Shown: positions 8,611 to 20,910 of the stretch, one piece after another
Layout: each line of letters begins with the position of its first letter
Position numbering within the stretch: position 1 is the stretch's first letter
Origin: Coriobacteriaceae bacterium
Lineage (GTDB): Bacteria; Actinomycetota; Coriobacteriia; Coriobacteriales; Coriobacteriaceae
Reading direction: 5' to 3'
DNA length: 64,000 bases
NCBI GenBank assembly: GCA_902364975.1
Contig: CABJFQ010000001.1
Span: forward strand, 62,001 to 126,000
Notes under the pieces: generated by a model
Told to the model about the DNA's origin: nothing
Database searches by the model: none
The model's input: the letters and a program-made list of their open reading frames with translations, nothing else
Translations under genes and position numbers: made by a program

Positions 8611-8660
8611 GTGAACGTTCACTATACTAATTCATTGCGACTTAAAAGGTGAACGTTCAC
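8611..8660 (-). promoter_or_regulatory. uxaC promoter with two perfect GTGAACGTTCAC operators
   Basis: Perfect 12-bp palindromes lie at 8649-8660 and 8611-8622. The first overlaps a -35 box TTCACC (8648-8653); after 18 bp comes TAGTAT (8624-8629) as -10; the second operator sits at the predicted transcription start. This is the same geometry as the symporter promoter. The LacI-type protein encoded at 9018-10097 is the likely binder. Confidence 0.75.
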
Positions 8661-8675
8661 CTAACCACCATGGGG

Positions 8676-8703
8676 TGAACGGTCAATTTTGCCCGTTCAA
8701 CGG
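8676..8703. promoter_or_regulatory. 28-bp shared upstream element, copy 2
   Basis: It starts TGAACGGTC and ends CCGTTCAACGG, 28 bp in all, with its centre about 72 bp upstream of the predicted uxaC transcription start. It aligns without gaps with the copies at 3727 and 19609. Its first ten bases also resemble the nearby operator with one change, so a weak operator is an alternative reading. Confidence 0.5.
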
Positions 8704-8884
8704 TTGCTGGAGCCGTGACACGCATGCATTGCGGATGGACTAACGTCCCCGAACACCGAACCTGGGCGTTTTTGCTCAGGTGGGTCATGTCTCGGCGTAC
8801 ATTTTTGGGAATATTCAGCATCGGGGCGTACTGCGCACCGTCCTCGACGCCCTATTTGATGCGCATATCGCGCCCGATCGGCAT

Positions 8885-8927
8885 AAAAAAGTGCCTCCGA
8901 TGGCGATTTACGCCATCGGAGGCACTT
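8885..8927 (-). terminator. Terminator after the LacI-type regulator
   Basis: The arms AAGTGCCTCCGATGGCG and CGCCATCGGAGGCACTT form a perfect 17-bp stem with a five-base loop, followed by a T-run on the minus strand. I saw no gene in the flanking stretches 8704-8884 and 8928-9017. Confidence 0.85.
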
Positions 8928-9017
8928 AAAACAGTTGTTCTGAGCCTCTTTCGGAACACGCCATTGCTGAATACTCCAAAAAATGCACGCCGCAAGAGGG
9001 GGTACCTGACCAAACGG

Positions 9018-10097
9018 CTAAATTCCCGCAAGCTCGCAGTAGCGGTCGACGTTGCTGGCAAACACCATCTCCACAGCACCCTTCTGCACGGGCTCCGCCG
9101 GAGTTTTACCCCACAGCAAATACTCGCCCAAGGTCTTGGCACCACGGTAGGCCAAGCTCACCGGGTCCTTATAGACGATATTGGTAAAAATGCCACGGCG
9201 TAAGGCCAGGGCGCTCTCGGGGAACAGGTCGTTGCCGATCACCATGACCTTGCCGGCCTTGCCGCTCGAAACAAGCGCATCGGCGACCACCTCGGAACCA
9301 ACGGCAAAAACGCTACAGATGAGCTCGGGAGCATCCGGCGCACTCAAGCGCTGCTCAAGCTCGCGCTCGAGCTGTTTGACTTGCGCATGGGCACCGGCAA
9401 GGTCCTCAACCCGCCATGGAATATCGTGCTCGCGCAGGTAATTATGAAAGGCGCGGGCGGTCAGATAGTGCGAGTCGGTATAAGGGTCGCCCGCCAACAG
9501 GAGCACGCGGGCGTCAGCCCCAGAAGCGTGGACCAGATTTGCCGCCTGCTCCGCCATAAGACTGCCCGCCGCGGAATAGTCCGCCAGACTGGCACCCAGG
9601 CGATCGAGGTGCGGGCGGTCGCCGTCTACGAGCTCGATTGTCACGCCCGCCTCGGCAATCTGCCTCAAGAGCTCGGTTGCGCGGTCATCGCCCGGAACAT
9701 AGGCAAGCAGGCCATCAATCTTCTCGCCCACCTGCAGACGCTCATCAATCTGCTCGAGCGCATCGGCGTAGCCACCCACGCCAAATTCAACGCGCTCAAC
9801 CGTAATGCCCTGATCGATGACCTCCTGCTCAAAGCGGTTGCAGCCTTCCCAAAGGTAACGGAAAAAGTACGCCCCCTCGCGCGATGCGCGGGGCAGGCAA
9901 AACACCAAGTTGATATCCTTGCGGCGCAGGCTCGAGGCACTTGTGTTGCGGTGGTAACCCATGGCCTCGGCCTTGGCATTCACCTTGGCACGCACGGATT
10001 CGCTCACGCCGGCCTTGCCCGTCAGGGCCTTATGCACGGTATTGATGGAAACGCCAAGCTCGGCGGCTATGTCCTTCATGGTTACGCGAGCGCTCAT
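9018..10097 (-). CDS. LacI-family transcriptional regulator, probable repressor of galacturonate genes
   Basis: This is a 359-residue DNA-binding protein. The N terminus holds a LacI helix-turn-helix (VTMKDIAAELGVSINTVHKAL) and a hinge region to about residue 60, followed by a periplasmic-binding-protein-like sensor domain with a VMVIGNDLFPES motif near residue 300. It is encoded just upstream of uxaC, and two perfect palindromes of LacI type lie between them, so a uronate or pectin oligomer is the likely inducer. A short intergenic stretch before the gene has no copy of that palindrome, so it may not be self-regulated. The ligand is inferred from context only. Confidence 0.88.
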   Translation of the reverse strand: MSARVTMKDIAAELGVSINTVHKALTGKAGVSESVRAKVNAKAEAMGYHRNTSASSLRRKDINLVFCLPRASREGAYFFRYLWEGCNRFEQEVIDQGITVERVEFGVGGYADALEQIDERLQVGEKIDGLLAYVPGDDRATELLRQIAEAGVTIELVDGDRPHLDRLGASLADYSAAGSLMAEQAANLVHASGADARVLLLAGDPYTDSHYLTARAFHNYLREHDIPWRVEDLAGAHAQVKQLERELEQRLSAPDAPELICSVFAVGSEVVADALVSSGKAGKVMVIGNDLFPESALALRRGIFTNIVYKDPVSLAYRGAKTLGEYLLWGKTPAEPVQKGAVEMVFASNVDRYCELAGI

Positions 10098-10194
10098 GGG
10101 GTTACTCCGTTATAGATAAGTTGCCAATTAACAGTACAGGTAACGATACCCCAAAATCACCCTTCAACTCGCCACGCTCGCCCCCAAATGTGCA

Positions 10195-10228
10195 AAGCGC
10201 CCCGCGAACGGATGCTCGCGGGGCGCTT
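10195..10228 (-). terminator. Terminator of the feo operon end
   Basis: The stem AAGCGCCCCGCGA pairs with TCGCGGGGCGCTT around a short loop, 12 bp after the stop of the Cys-rich FeoB-associated gene. The T-run is weak. Confidence 0.6.
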
Positions 10229-10240
10229 GGATGACGGACC

Positions 10241-10441
10241 TTACTTGATACCGCGGCCCAAGTCTTCGGCAATTTTGTCCACGCCCTTAAGTGCGGCGCA
10301 GGTCTTTTTGTTGGAACAATGTCCTGTGCAAACGCCACCTTGAGCGCAGTCGGCGCAGGTGCCCTTGCGATAAATGCGCACGCACACGGCGACAAACGCA
10401 ATACCGATAATAGCCAGTACAACAATATCGATAGGTGCCAT
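10241..10441 (-). CDS. FeoB-associated Cys-rich membrane protein
   Basis: A 66-residue protein with one N-terminal membrane helix (IDIVVLAIIGIAFVAVCVRI) followed by a cytosolic tail rich in cysteine (CADC, GVC, GHC, KKTC). This is the pattern of the small peptides found after feoB in many anaerobes, thought to assist iron handling. The ATG at 10441 has AGGAGG seven bases upstream. It lies 175 bp downstream of feoB; that gap contains a terminator hairpin and a repeat copy, so it may be expressed by read-through or separately. Confidence 0.85.
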   Translation of the reverse strand: MAPIDIVVLAIIGIAFVAVCVRIYRKGTCADCAQGGVCTGHCSNKKTCAALKGVDKIAEDLGRGIK

Positions 10442-10487
10442 AGCAAGCCTCCTCTAGTTAACCATCACTTACTTTACCCCATTCTCC

Positions 10488-10533
10488 ACCTGCCAATAAG
10501 GGACAGGTATATTTTGGTCGGTTTTATCTGCGG
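10488..10533 (+). repeat. GGGACAGGT-type interspersed repeat, copy A
   Basis: The stretch ACCTGCC...GGGACAGGT followed by TATTTTGGTCGGTTTTATCTG recurs at 60573-60607 (same strand) and, inverted and diverged, at 60669-60720. ACCTGCC and GGGACAGGT can pair as a small hairpin. Confidence 0.65.
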
Positions 10534-10554
10534 AAACGCCACATCTCCCTCACC

Positions 10555-10587
10555 AAAAAGCCCGAGTTTCGCTGGGACACCCGGGCT
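10555..10587 (-). terminator. Terminator after feoB
   Basis: AGCCCGGGT pairs with the ACTCGGGCT side of a stem and TTTTTGG follows on the minus strand, 30 bp after the feoB stop. Confidence 0.7.
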
Positions 10588-10616
10588 CGTGGAAAGGGGC
10601 TGATCCTTATTCGGAC

Positions 10617-12944
10617 TTAAGCGGAAACTGCAGCGGAAGCGGTGTTGGTCTCGTCCTCGTCGGTCCAAGCGTGCTTGGGCATGGGACGGAAGATCTGGAA
10701 GAGCATCGCAACCAGCAGAACGATGGCTACAACCGTCCAAATACCAAACTGGCCAAGGACAAGCAGGTTGTAGAACTGGTTGATGAACAGGCCGATCACC
10801 CAGGCAAAGGCGCACTCGTAGCCGATGGCAATCGCGGTCCACTTGCCGGAGTCCATCTGGTTGCGGATAGTGCCCATGGCGGCAAAGCACGGGGCGCACA
10901 GCAGGTTAAAGGCGCCAAAGGCAACGCAAGCGCCCATGGTGGGGAACATGCCCGCAAACGCGGTCCACAGGCTCGGGTCGGTCTCGGCGGCGTCGGCAAC
11001 GGACAGCAGCGAGCCGGCGGTGGCGACGACGTTCTCCTTGGCGACAAGTCCAGAGACAGTCAGCGCGGTGGCCTGCCAGGTGCTAAAGCCGAGCGGGGCG
11101 AAGATCCAAGCGACCAGGTTGCCCAGCATGGCGAGCACGGAGTAGTCCATAAACTCCTCAGGGATGCCGTCCATCGCAGGCAGGAAGCCGAAGGAACCGT
11201 TGTAGCTACCAAAGTTGGAGAGGAACCAAACCACGACGGTGGACGCGAAGATGACCGTGCCGGCCTTCTTGATAAAGGCCCAGCAGCGCTCCCATACATG
11301 CAGCGCCCAAGAGCGGATTGCCGGGAAGTGATAGGCGGGAAGCTCCATAACGAACGGCGTCGGGCGACCGGCGAAGAGCTTGGTCTTCTTGAGCATGAGG
11401 CCCGAGGCGATGACGGCAAAGACGCCCAAGAAGTAGAACAGCGGGCTGATCCATGCGGCGGTGGTGGAAGAATCGCCGATGATGGAACCCATGAGCAGAG
11501 CGATGATCGGCAGCTTGGCGCCACAGGGAATGAACGTGGTGGTCATGACCGTCATGCGGCGGTCCTTCTCGTTCTCGATGGTCTTGGTGGCCATGACGCC
11601 GGGGACGCCGCAGCCCGAGGACACGAGCATGGGGATGAAGGACTTACCGGACAGGCCAAAGCGGCGGAACACGCGGTCCATGATGAAGGCGACGCGGGCC
11701 ATGTAGCCGCAGTCCTCCAAGAAAGACAGCATCACGAACAGCAGGAACATCTGCGGCACGAAGCCGAAGATGGCGCCCAGACCGCCGACGATACCGTCAC
11801 AGACCAGCGAATCGACCAGGCCACCGTCCTCGGTGCCGCCCGCCACAAGGGCATCGTGCACCACGGTGGTAATACCCGGAACATAGGGGCCGTACTGTGC
11901 CGGGTCGACCGAGTCGGCGGCGTCACCCGCAGCCTCGACAGCTGCGTCGTAGGCGTCGCGGCCCTGGCCGAGCACATACCAACCGTCGGTGCCAAAGAGC
12001 TGGTCGTTGGTGAAGTCGGTCACCGTGCCGCCCAGGGTGGAAACGGCGATGTAGTACACGCAGAACATGATGACCACAAAGATCGGCAGGCCCAGGATAC
12101 GGTTGGTAACCACGCGGTCGATCTTCTCGGAGGCGCTCATCTTGGCCGGAGCTTTGGTCATGCACTCGTCGATAATGTGGGCAATCACGCCATAGCGCTC
12201 GCCGGTGATGATGGACTCGGCGTCGTCGTCGCAATCCTGCTCGCACTGGGCGACCAGCTGCTCGACGCGAGCGGCCTTCTCCTTGGTGAGGTTGATGAGC
12301 TTGCAGGCGTCCGCGTCGCGCTCAAACAGCTTGACAGCGTAGTAGCGACGCTTGTTGGCGGGAACGCTCGCCGGCAGGTTGTTCTCGATGTGGTCCAGAA
12401 CGTCCTCGATGGAGGAATCGAACTTGTGCTCCGGCACCTGGCCCTTGGAAGCAGCAGACTTCTTGACCTGCTCGAACAGCTCCTTGATACCCTTGTTTTT
12501 AAGGGCCGAGATCATCATGACCGGGCAGCCAAGCTTCTTGGAAAGCTTGTCCGTGTCGATCTTGTCGCCGTTCTTCTCCACGAGGTCGGCCATGTTGAGG
12601 GCCACGACCACGGGCAGGCCGGTCTCGATAACCTGAAGCGCCAGGTACAGGTTGCGCTCGAGGTTGGTGGCATCGACCACCTGGACAACGACATCGGGCT
12701 CGCCGCTCATGAGGTAGTCGCGCGAGCACTGCTCCTCGGGGCTGTAGGGGGAAAGCGAGTAGATGCCGGGGAGGTCCGTGATGGTAACGTTCTTGTCGCT
12801 TAGGAGCTTGGCTTCCTTTTTCTCAACCGTGACACCGGGCCAGTTGCCAACGTAGCCGTTGGCGCCGGTGATCAGGTTGAAAAGCGTGGTCTTGCCGCAG
12901 TTGGGGTTACCCGCCAGCGCGACATGGATCTGAGAATCCGCCAT
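10617..12944 (-). CDS. feoB: Ferrous iron transport protein B (FeoB)
   Basis: The 775-residue protein joins an N-terminal GTPase to a membrane permease for Fe(II). G-motifs are visible: GNPNCGKTTLFN (G1, near residue 12), LPGIYSLSPYSPEE (G3 region) and NMADL (G4). The long C-terminal part holds two Gate-type regions with the conserved cysteines in VSSGCGVPGVMATKTI and FIPCGAKLPI. Length is normal for the family. It is the third gene of feoA-feoA-feoB, and a GTTAG/CTAAC dyad precedes it at 13020-13039, suggesting iron-dependent control at this point as well. Confidence 0.97.
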   Translation of the reverse strand: MADSQIHVALAGNPNCGKTTLFNLITGANGYVGNWPGVTVEKKEAKLLSDKNVTITDLPGIYSLSPYSPEEQCSRDYLMSGEPDVVVQVVDATNLERNLYLALQVIETGLPVVVALNMADLVEKNGDKIDTDKLSKKLGCPVMMISALKNKGIKELFEQVKKSAASKGQVPEHKFDSSIEDVLDHIENNLPASVPANKRRYYAVKLFERDADACKLINLTKEKAARVEQLVAQCEQDCDDDAESIITGERYGVIAHIIDECMTKAPAKMSASEKIDRVVTNRILGLPIFVVIMFCVYYIAVSTLGGTVTDFTNDQLFGTDGWYVLGQGRDAYDAAVEAAGDAADSVDPAQYGPYVPGITTVVHDALVAGGTEDGGLVDSLVCDGIVGGLGAIFGFVPQMFLLFVMLSFLEDCGYMARVAFIMDRVFRRFGLSGKSFIPMLVSSGCGVPGVMATKTIENEKDRRMTVMTTTFIPCGAKLPIIALLMGSIIGDSSTTAAWISPLFYFLGVFAVIASGLMLKKTKLFAGRPTPFVMELPAYHFPAIRSWALHVWERCWAFIKKAGTVIFASTVVVWFLSNFGSYNGSFGFLPAMDGIPEEFMDYSVLAMLGNLVAWIFAPLGFSTWQATALTVSGLVAKENVVATAGSLLSVADAAETDPSLWTAFAGMFPTMGACVAFGAFNLLCAPCFAAMGTIRNQMDSGKWTAIAIGYECAFAWVIGLFINQFYNLLVLGQFGIWTVVAIVLLVAMLFQIFRPMPKHAWTDEDETNTASAAVSA

Positions 12945-13019
12945 TCAATCCTTCTTCCTTGTGTGCCCGCGCTGTCATCTCCGAGCGGGCTGGATATTGT
13001 GCTTCAACGTTGCATTGCT

Positions 13020-13039
13020 AAGTTAGAAAACCCTAACTT
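13020..13039. promoter_or_regulatory. AAGTTAG-N6-CTAACTT dyad upstream of feoB
   Basis: A perfect 7-bp inverted repeat with a six-base spacer lies between feoA and feoB. Its GTTAG/CTAAC halves recall DtxR/IdeR-type metal regulator sites. The regulator itself is not in the window. Confidence 0.45.
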
Positions 13040-13067
13040 TACCTGCAAGAATACATGCCGCTGGCCC

Positions 13068-13289
13068 TTACTGGACCTCGACGACGGCAGCCTCCTCCTT
13101 GCGGATGGAAAGCTCGTAGCCGCGCACGTTGATCTCGACCGGATCTCCGAGCGGTGCGACCTTTACGACCTTAAACGACGTGCCCTTGATGAGCCCCAGG
13201 TCCATAAGGTGACGGCGCAGTGCACCCTCACCGTGAAGCTTGACGATGGTAGAGCTCTCGCCCACCTTGACGTCACCCAACGTCTTCAT
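13068..13289 (-). CDS. feoA: FeoA domain protein, second copy
   Basis: A 73-residue SH3-like protein with the FeoA pattern: LGDVKVGESSTIVKL, then RRHLMDLGLIKGT and a closing ELSIRKEEAAVVEV. FeoA proteins bind the FeoB GTPase and modulate iron uptake. It lies between the first feoA (40 bp upstream) and feoB (123 bp downstream) on the same strand. AAAGGGGG precedes the ATG at 13289. Two tandem feoA genes are common in anaerobes. Confidence 0.93.
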   Translation of the reverse strand: MKTLGDVKVGESSTIVKLHGEGALRRHLMDLGLIKGTSFKVVKVAPLGDPVEINVRGYELSIRKEEAAVVEVQ

Positions 13290-13329
13290 GTACTTGTCCC
13301 CCTTTCAGCTTTTTGCGAAATGCTACGAA

Positions 13330-13572
13330 CTAACCGACGGTCATGATGTGCATGGCAACCTTGGAATCGATACCAAAGCGTGCACCCAGCACCGTGACGA
13401 TGATATTGGCGCCACTCGAGCTCACCACGTGGATCTCGTTGCCCTCGACAAAGCCGAGGTCCTTGAGATGGTGCTTCATATCCTCATTGCCCTTTACGCG
13501 AGACACGCGCACGGTTTCGCCCGCTTTTACCATCGAAAGCGGCATAGCCGGCATCTGCGGTCCGCAAGACAT
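13330..13572 (-). CDS. feoA: FeoA domain protein, first copy of the feo operon
   Basis: An 80-residue FeoA-fold protein with MPLSMVKAGETVRVSRVKG, MKHHLKDLGFVEG and a C-terminal RFGIDSKVAMHIMTV. It carries about ten extra residues at the N terminus with a Cys (MSCGPQMPAM). First gene of the operon; the ATG at 13572 has AGGAGCTCACTC upstream. Its promoter region contains a long inverted repeat at 13616-13669. Confidence 0.92.
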   Translation of the reverse strand: MSCGPQMPAMPLSMVKAGETVRVSRVKGNEDMKHHLKDLGFVEGNEIHVVSSSGANIIVTVLGARFGIDSKVAMHIMTVG

Positions 13573-13615
13573 GAGTGAGCTCCTAACGTCAGTTCGTCCT
13601 CAACATCGACGCAGC

Positions 13616-13669
13616 AAAAGTTAACCACGTCTATGTTCGCTATAGTAAACTAGCACGTGGTTAACTTTT
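13616..13669 (-). promoter_or_regulatory. Long inverted repeat flanking the feo promoter
   Basis: AAAAGTTAACCACGT (13616-13630) and its exact complement (13655-13669) enclose a 24-bp spacer with a TACTAT-type -10 candidate on the minus strand. The inner bases ACCACGT recur as AACCACGTGGT 40 bp before the HPr gene, hinting at one regulator for both. Confidence 0.55.
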
Positions 13670-13716
13670 TGGAAAGGGTCCCCATTTAGATTTCGAAAAA
13701 GTTTCCTATACGAAAC

Positions 13717-13752
13717 AAAAAGGCGCGGCAAAGAGCTGTCCTTTGCCGCGCC
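13717..13752 (-). terminator. Terminator after the HPr-like gene
   Basis: The stem GGCGCGGCAAAG pairs with CTTTGCCGCGCC and is followed by TTTTTG on the minus strand, 10 bp after the stop codon. Confidence 0.85.
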
Positions 13753-13761
13753 CTGTCATGC

Positions 13762-14010
13762 TTAGAGCGAGAGGTTTCTGATCGATGTGACGCAGGAAGC
13801 CTCGTCTACGCCCGAAACGCGGAAGATGATGTCCTCGCCGCACTCGCCGTAGAGAGCCATGAGCCCCATTACATCGCGGCCGTCGGTATGGCGATCGCCG
13901 ATACTGACCGATACGTTGCTACGATGCTTGGCAATGATGTCGTAAAGCAGCGCAACCGGGCGGGCATGCAGTCCCAACGGATCTTTAATCGTCTTTGTAA
14001 ACTCGACCAT
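13762..14010 (-). CDS. HPr-like phosphocarrier protein with Asp at position 46
   Basis: The 82-residue protein has the HPr fold signature GLHARPVALL with the phosphorylated His exactly at residue 15, and the helix-2 region RDVMGLMALYGE. Where Gram-positive HPr has regulatory Ser46, this protein has Asp46 (GRDVMG). The start at 14010 is chosen because GGGAGGGG lies just upstream; a longer frame to 14055 has none. It is monocistronic, with its own terminator, between the feo operon and a 228-bp repeat. No PTS enzyme is nearby. It may be the general carrier or a paralogue; the Asp at 46 would prevent HPr-kinase regulation. Confidence 0.88.
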   Translation of the reverse strand: MVEFTKTIKDPLGLHARPVALLYDIIAKHRSNVSVSIGDRHTDGRDVMGLMALYGECGEDIIFRVSGVDEASCVTSIRNLSL

Positions 14011-14049
14011 GTCCCCTCCCGCGGCATCGCACATTCGGCCGGCAAACCC

Positions 14050-14060
14050 AACCACGTGGT
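14050..14060. promoter_or_regulatory. AACCACGTGGT dyad before the HPr-like gene
   Basis: A palindrome centred on CACGTG lies 40 bp upstream of the HPr start. It shares ACCACGT with both halves of the inverted repeat upstream of feoA. Confidence 0.35.
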
Positions 14061-14103
14061 AGTTATTGTAGCGTTAGATGCTTGTCGAGAGCTCCTCTGA
14101 ACA

Positions 14104-14331
14104 CCTCGTGGGCAAAAAGTGGCAAATATGAGTACTGTCACCGATTTAGTAGCAGCAAAATCGCGAGCAAAGTGCCTGCTTTGAGCGATTCGAAGAGGTT
14201 GAAAGCCGTCAAACGCCCTTTAAAGGGGGTTAGATAAATTGATTTTGAGCCCGTTTTTGCTCAGAACAGGCCGAAAAATATGACACCTCTTTTGCAACAG
14301 TACTCATATTTGGCATTTTTTGACCACGGGG
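14104..14331. mobile_element. 228-bp MITE-like element with about 35-bp terminal inverted repeats, copy 1
   Basis: The left end reads CGTGGGCAAAAAGTGGC then AAATATGAGTACTG; the right end reads CAGTACTCATATTTGGC then ATTTTTTGACCACGGGG, its inverted complement with few changes. A second element of the same 228-bp length and ends sits at 63056-63283. The interiors are AT-richer than the surrounding genes and mostly different, except GTTTAGTAGCAG-like bases after the left end. No coding frame is seen inside. Confidence 0.7.
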
Positions 14332-14354
14332 TCCAAAACCATGCCCCAAAACAC

Positions 14355-14384
14355 AAAAGGAGGGGCCTCGTAAGGCCCCTCCTT
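14355..14384 (-). terminator. Terminator after the APC permease
   Basis: The stem AAGGAGGGGCCT pairs with AGGCCCCTCCTT around a short loop and TTGTGTTTTG follows on the minus strand, 48 bp after the stop. Confidence 0.75.
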
Positions 14385-14431
14385 AGGAAAGGGAATCGAT
14401 TTATTCCACAGCCGTAGATTAATCCTAGCCG

Positions 14432-15907
<1,476 letters not shown>

Positions 15908-16048
15908 TCATCCGTTATATCTCATCTAAAACCGTCCGGACTGCAAGCGCAATCGTGGACGGCGCACCTGCTAAGGGGAATGGGGAAAAGGGAGTCAACA
16001 AAGCCATCCCCCTTAACGGCGCGAAGCAAACGTCCAAACGGACGAATA

Positions 16049-16504
16049 CTACTTGTTGGGGAAGGAATAACCTTCAACCGTCACGTGCAGTACCACGACG
16101 CGGGAATCCGCGGCATCGGCCACGACACGGTAGGCCTCGTCAATTTCGACGACGGCAACGCCGCCGGCGGGAATCGTCACGGTCTCCCCCGCACCCTCAA
16201 AGCGCTCGCGATCATCGATATCGCTGTAAGCACGGATGCAGGTGAGGTCTGCCTTGGGGGCAACCTCGACGGTCAGGTCGCCGTCGAGCGGAGCGAGCAC
16301 GGCATGGTAGCGACGGTGACCGACCAGATCGGCGGTAGCGGCCTCGCGGGCATAGACCCACCAGTACACCAACGAGTCGCCGATGGAGTAAGCCACGTCG
16401 TGCTGCAGGTCGGCAACGCCATCGAGCGCCTGACCGGTGCGCATCCACTTCTTGACGGACTTCATCTGAGCGTCGAAATCGGCGCGCGAGTTAAAGACAT
16501 GCAT
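16049..16504 (-). CDS. ebgC: EbgC/YhcH-family protein, beta-galactosidase accessory subunit
   Basis: A 151-residue protein of the YhcH/YjgK/YiaL (DUF386) cupin family, with the typical YWWVYAREA and a C-terminal region ending VVVLHVTVEGYSFPNK. In E. coli, EbgC is the small subunit needed for full EbgA activity. Here the gene starts three bases after the ebgA stop, with its GGAGG inside the ebgA end, indicating translational coupling and joint function. Assignment rests on family and on the ebgA neighbour. Confidence 0.88.
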   Translation of the reverse strand: MHVFNSRADFDAQMKSVKKWMRTGQALDGVADLQHDVAYSIGDSLVYWWVYAREAATADLVGHRRYHAVLAPLDGDLTVEVAPKADLTCIRAYSDIDDRERFEGAGETVTIPAGGVAVVEIDEAYRVVADAADSRVVVLHVTVEGYSFPNK

Positions 16505-16507
16505 GAC

Positions 16508-19531
<3,024 letters not shown>

Positions 19532-19548
19532 TCATCGTAGTGATTCTT

Positions 19549-19651
19549 GTGCAACCGGTTGTCCTTATCTTACGGGCGATGCAAAAAATTGTGCAACCGG
19601 TTGTCCGCTGAACGGTCGATTTGGTCGGATTAACGGTGCAACCGGTTGTAC
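19549..19651 (-). promoter_or_regulatory. ebgAC promoter with three GTGCAACCGGTTG operators
   Basis: Near-identical 16-bp sites lie at 19549-19564, 19591-19606 and 19636-19651, each with the palindrome CAACCGGTTG. On the minus strand a -35 box TTGCAC lies in the middle site, and after 18 bp TAAGAT (19567-19572) serves as -10, with the first site just past the start of transcription. The LacI-type gene transcribed divergently from 19893 is the probable repressor. Confidence 0.8.
19609..19636. promoter_or_regulatory. 28-bp shared upstream element, copy 3
   Basis: It starts TGAACGGTCGATTT and ends ATTAACGG, with the same 28-bp length as the copies before the symporter and uxaC. It is wedged between the second and third lac operators and centred about 62 bp upstream of the predicted start of transcription, one helical turn nearer than the other two copies. 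Confidence 0.5.
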
Positions 19652-19892
19652 AGCTGCGACACTTATGTCACCCTGAGTATCGAAACTCAGCGCAAAACAT
19701 CGTTCTTAAGCTCGTAGGCAACCGCCACGCCCGCTGATATCTCACCCACACGAGACGTATTCGATTGCGGCTTGGTTGCAAAACGACACCTGTCACCGGA
19801 TATCATGAACGCTGTTCAGGTGCACTATAGTAAGCTGTATCCGCACCAGCCCGTATCAGTGACAACATCGACCGCATTTTCCAGGAGACGCC

Positions 19893-20909
19893 ATGACCCA
19901 ACCAGTTCGCACCGCACCTACGCTTGCCGAGGTTGCCGCAGCTGCCGGCGTGTCGCGCTCCACGGCATCGCGCGCCCTCAACGATTCGCCCCGCATTAGC
20001 GAGGAAACCAAAAAGCGCGTCCGTGCGGCGGCCAAGAAAGTCAATTTTGTCCCCAATGCCCGTGGCCGAGCGCTCGCTGTCGGGCGCACGGAAATCATCG
20101 CCGTGCTCGTGACCGAGCCCCTGAGTGAACTCTTCAGCGACCCCACCTATAGCGAGTTTTTGAGCGGTATTACCGAGGAACTGTCGGAGTCGTCCTATCT
20201 GCCCGTTATCTTGCAGGCGTCTTCTACGCATGAGCGCAACCGCGCACGCGAGCACTTTGAGCGCCGCTCGTTCGACGCCGTGATCGACGTCTCCCCCTAC
20301 AAGGGCAGCGAGCTGCTCGAGGTGCTGCGCGAGCTGGGCGTACCCACCGTGTTGTGCGGCCAGCTCGAGGGCCACCCCTATCGCGATGTGTTCTCGACGG
20401 TCTACTCTGACGACGAAGAGGGCGGACGCTTTGCGGCACACGCCATGAAGGAGTGCGGGCGCAAAGATATCGTCGCCGTGTTGGGACCGCAAGACAACCC
20501 CGCTGTTGTCGACCGCCTGCGCGGCTACCGCGCCGTCTTGGGCGAAGACCTCCCAGACGCAAACGTTATCTATACCGGCTGGAACAGCGGAGACGGCTAT
20601 CAGGCCATGCGCCAGATCCTCGCGCGCAAGATTGCTTTCGATGGCGTGCTCTGCGGATCGGACCGTATCGCGGCTGGCGTCATCACCGCACTCAACGAGG
20701 CAGGCCTATCTGTTCCGGCGGAAGTTTCTGTCGTCGGCTTCGACGATCACGAGATTGCGACGCGCTGCGTCCCCGCACTCACGACCGTCCGCCAGCCCCT
20801 GCGCGAAGAAGGCCACATGGCCGCCAACATTGCGCTCGACATGATCAAGGGTGCCGAGCCCACCACCACCGTCATGCACATGCAGCTCGTTCAGAGAGAC
20901 TCGCTGTAG
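19893..20909 (+). CDS. LacI-family repressor, probable regulator of ebgAC
   Basis: A 338-residue protein with an N-terminal helix-turn-helix (PTLAEVAAAAGVSRSTASRALN), hinge helix (VPNARGRALAVGRTEII) and periplasmic-binding-like sensor domain ending with the family block VSVVGFDDHEIATRCVPALTTVRQP. The divergent position and the LacI-type CAACCGGTTG operators make ebgAC its target. GGAGACGCC precedes the ATG. A TATAGT-type -10 lies in the 19826-19840 stretch. Confidence 0.92.
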   Translation: MTQPVRTAPTLAEVAAAAGVSRSTASRALNDSPRISEETKKRVRAAAKKVNFVPNARGRALAVGRTEIIAVLVTEPLSELFSDPTYSEFLSGITEELSESSYLPVILQASSTHERNRAREHFERRSFDAVIDVSPYKGSELLEVLRELGVPTVLCGQLEGHPYRDVFSTVYSDDEEGGRFAAHAMKECGRKDIVAVLGPQDNPAVVDRLRGYRAVLGEDLPDANVIYTGWNSGDGYQAMRQILARKIAFDGVLCGSDRIAAGVITALNEAGLSVPAEVSVVGFDDHEIATRCVPALTTVRQPLREEGHMAANIALDMIKGAEPTTTVMHMQLVQRDSL

Positions 20910-20910
20910 G

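Noticed and set aside
8715-9203. A 162-codon plus-strand frame in the region between uxaC and its regulator
   Set aside because: It reads across a perfect terminator hairpin and antisense into the LacI-type gene, with no ribosome site or family resemblance.
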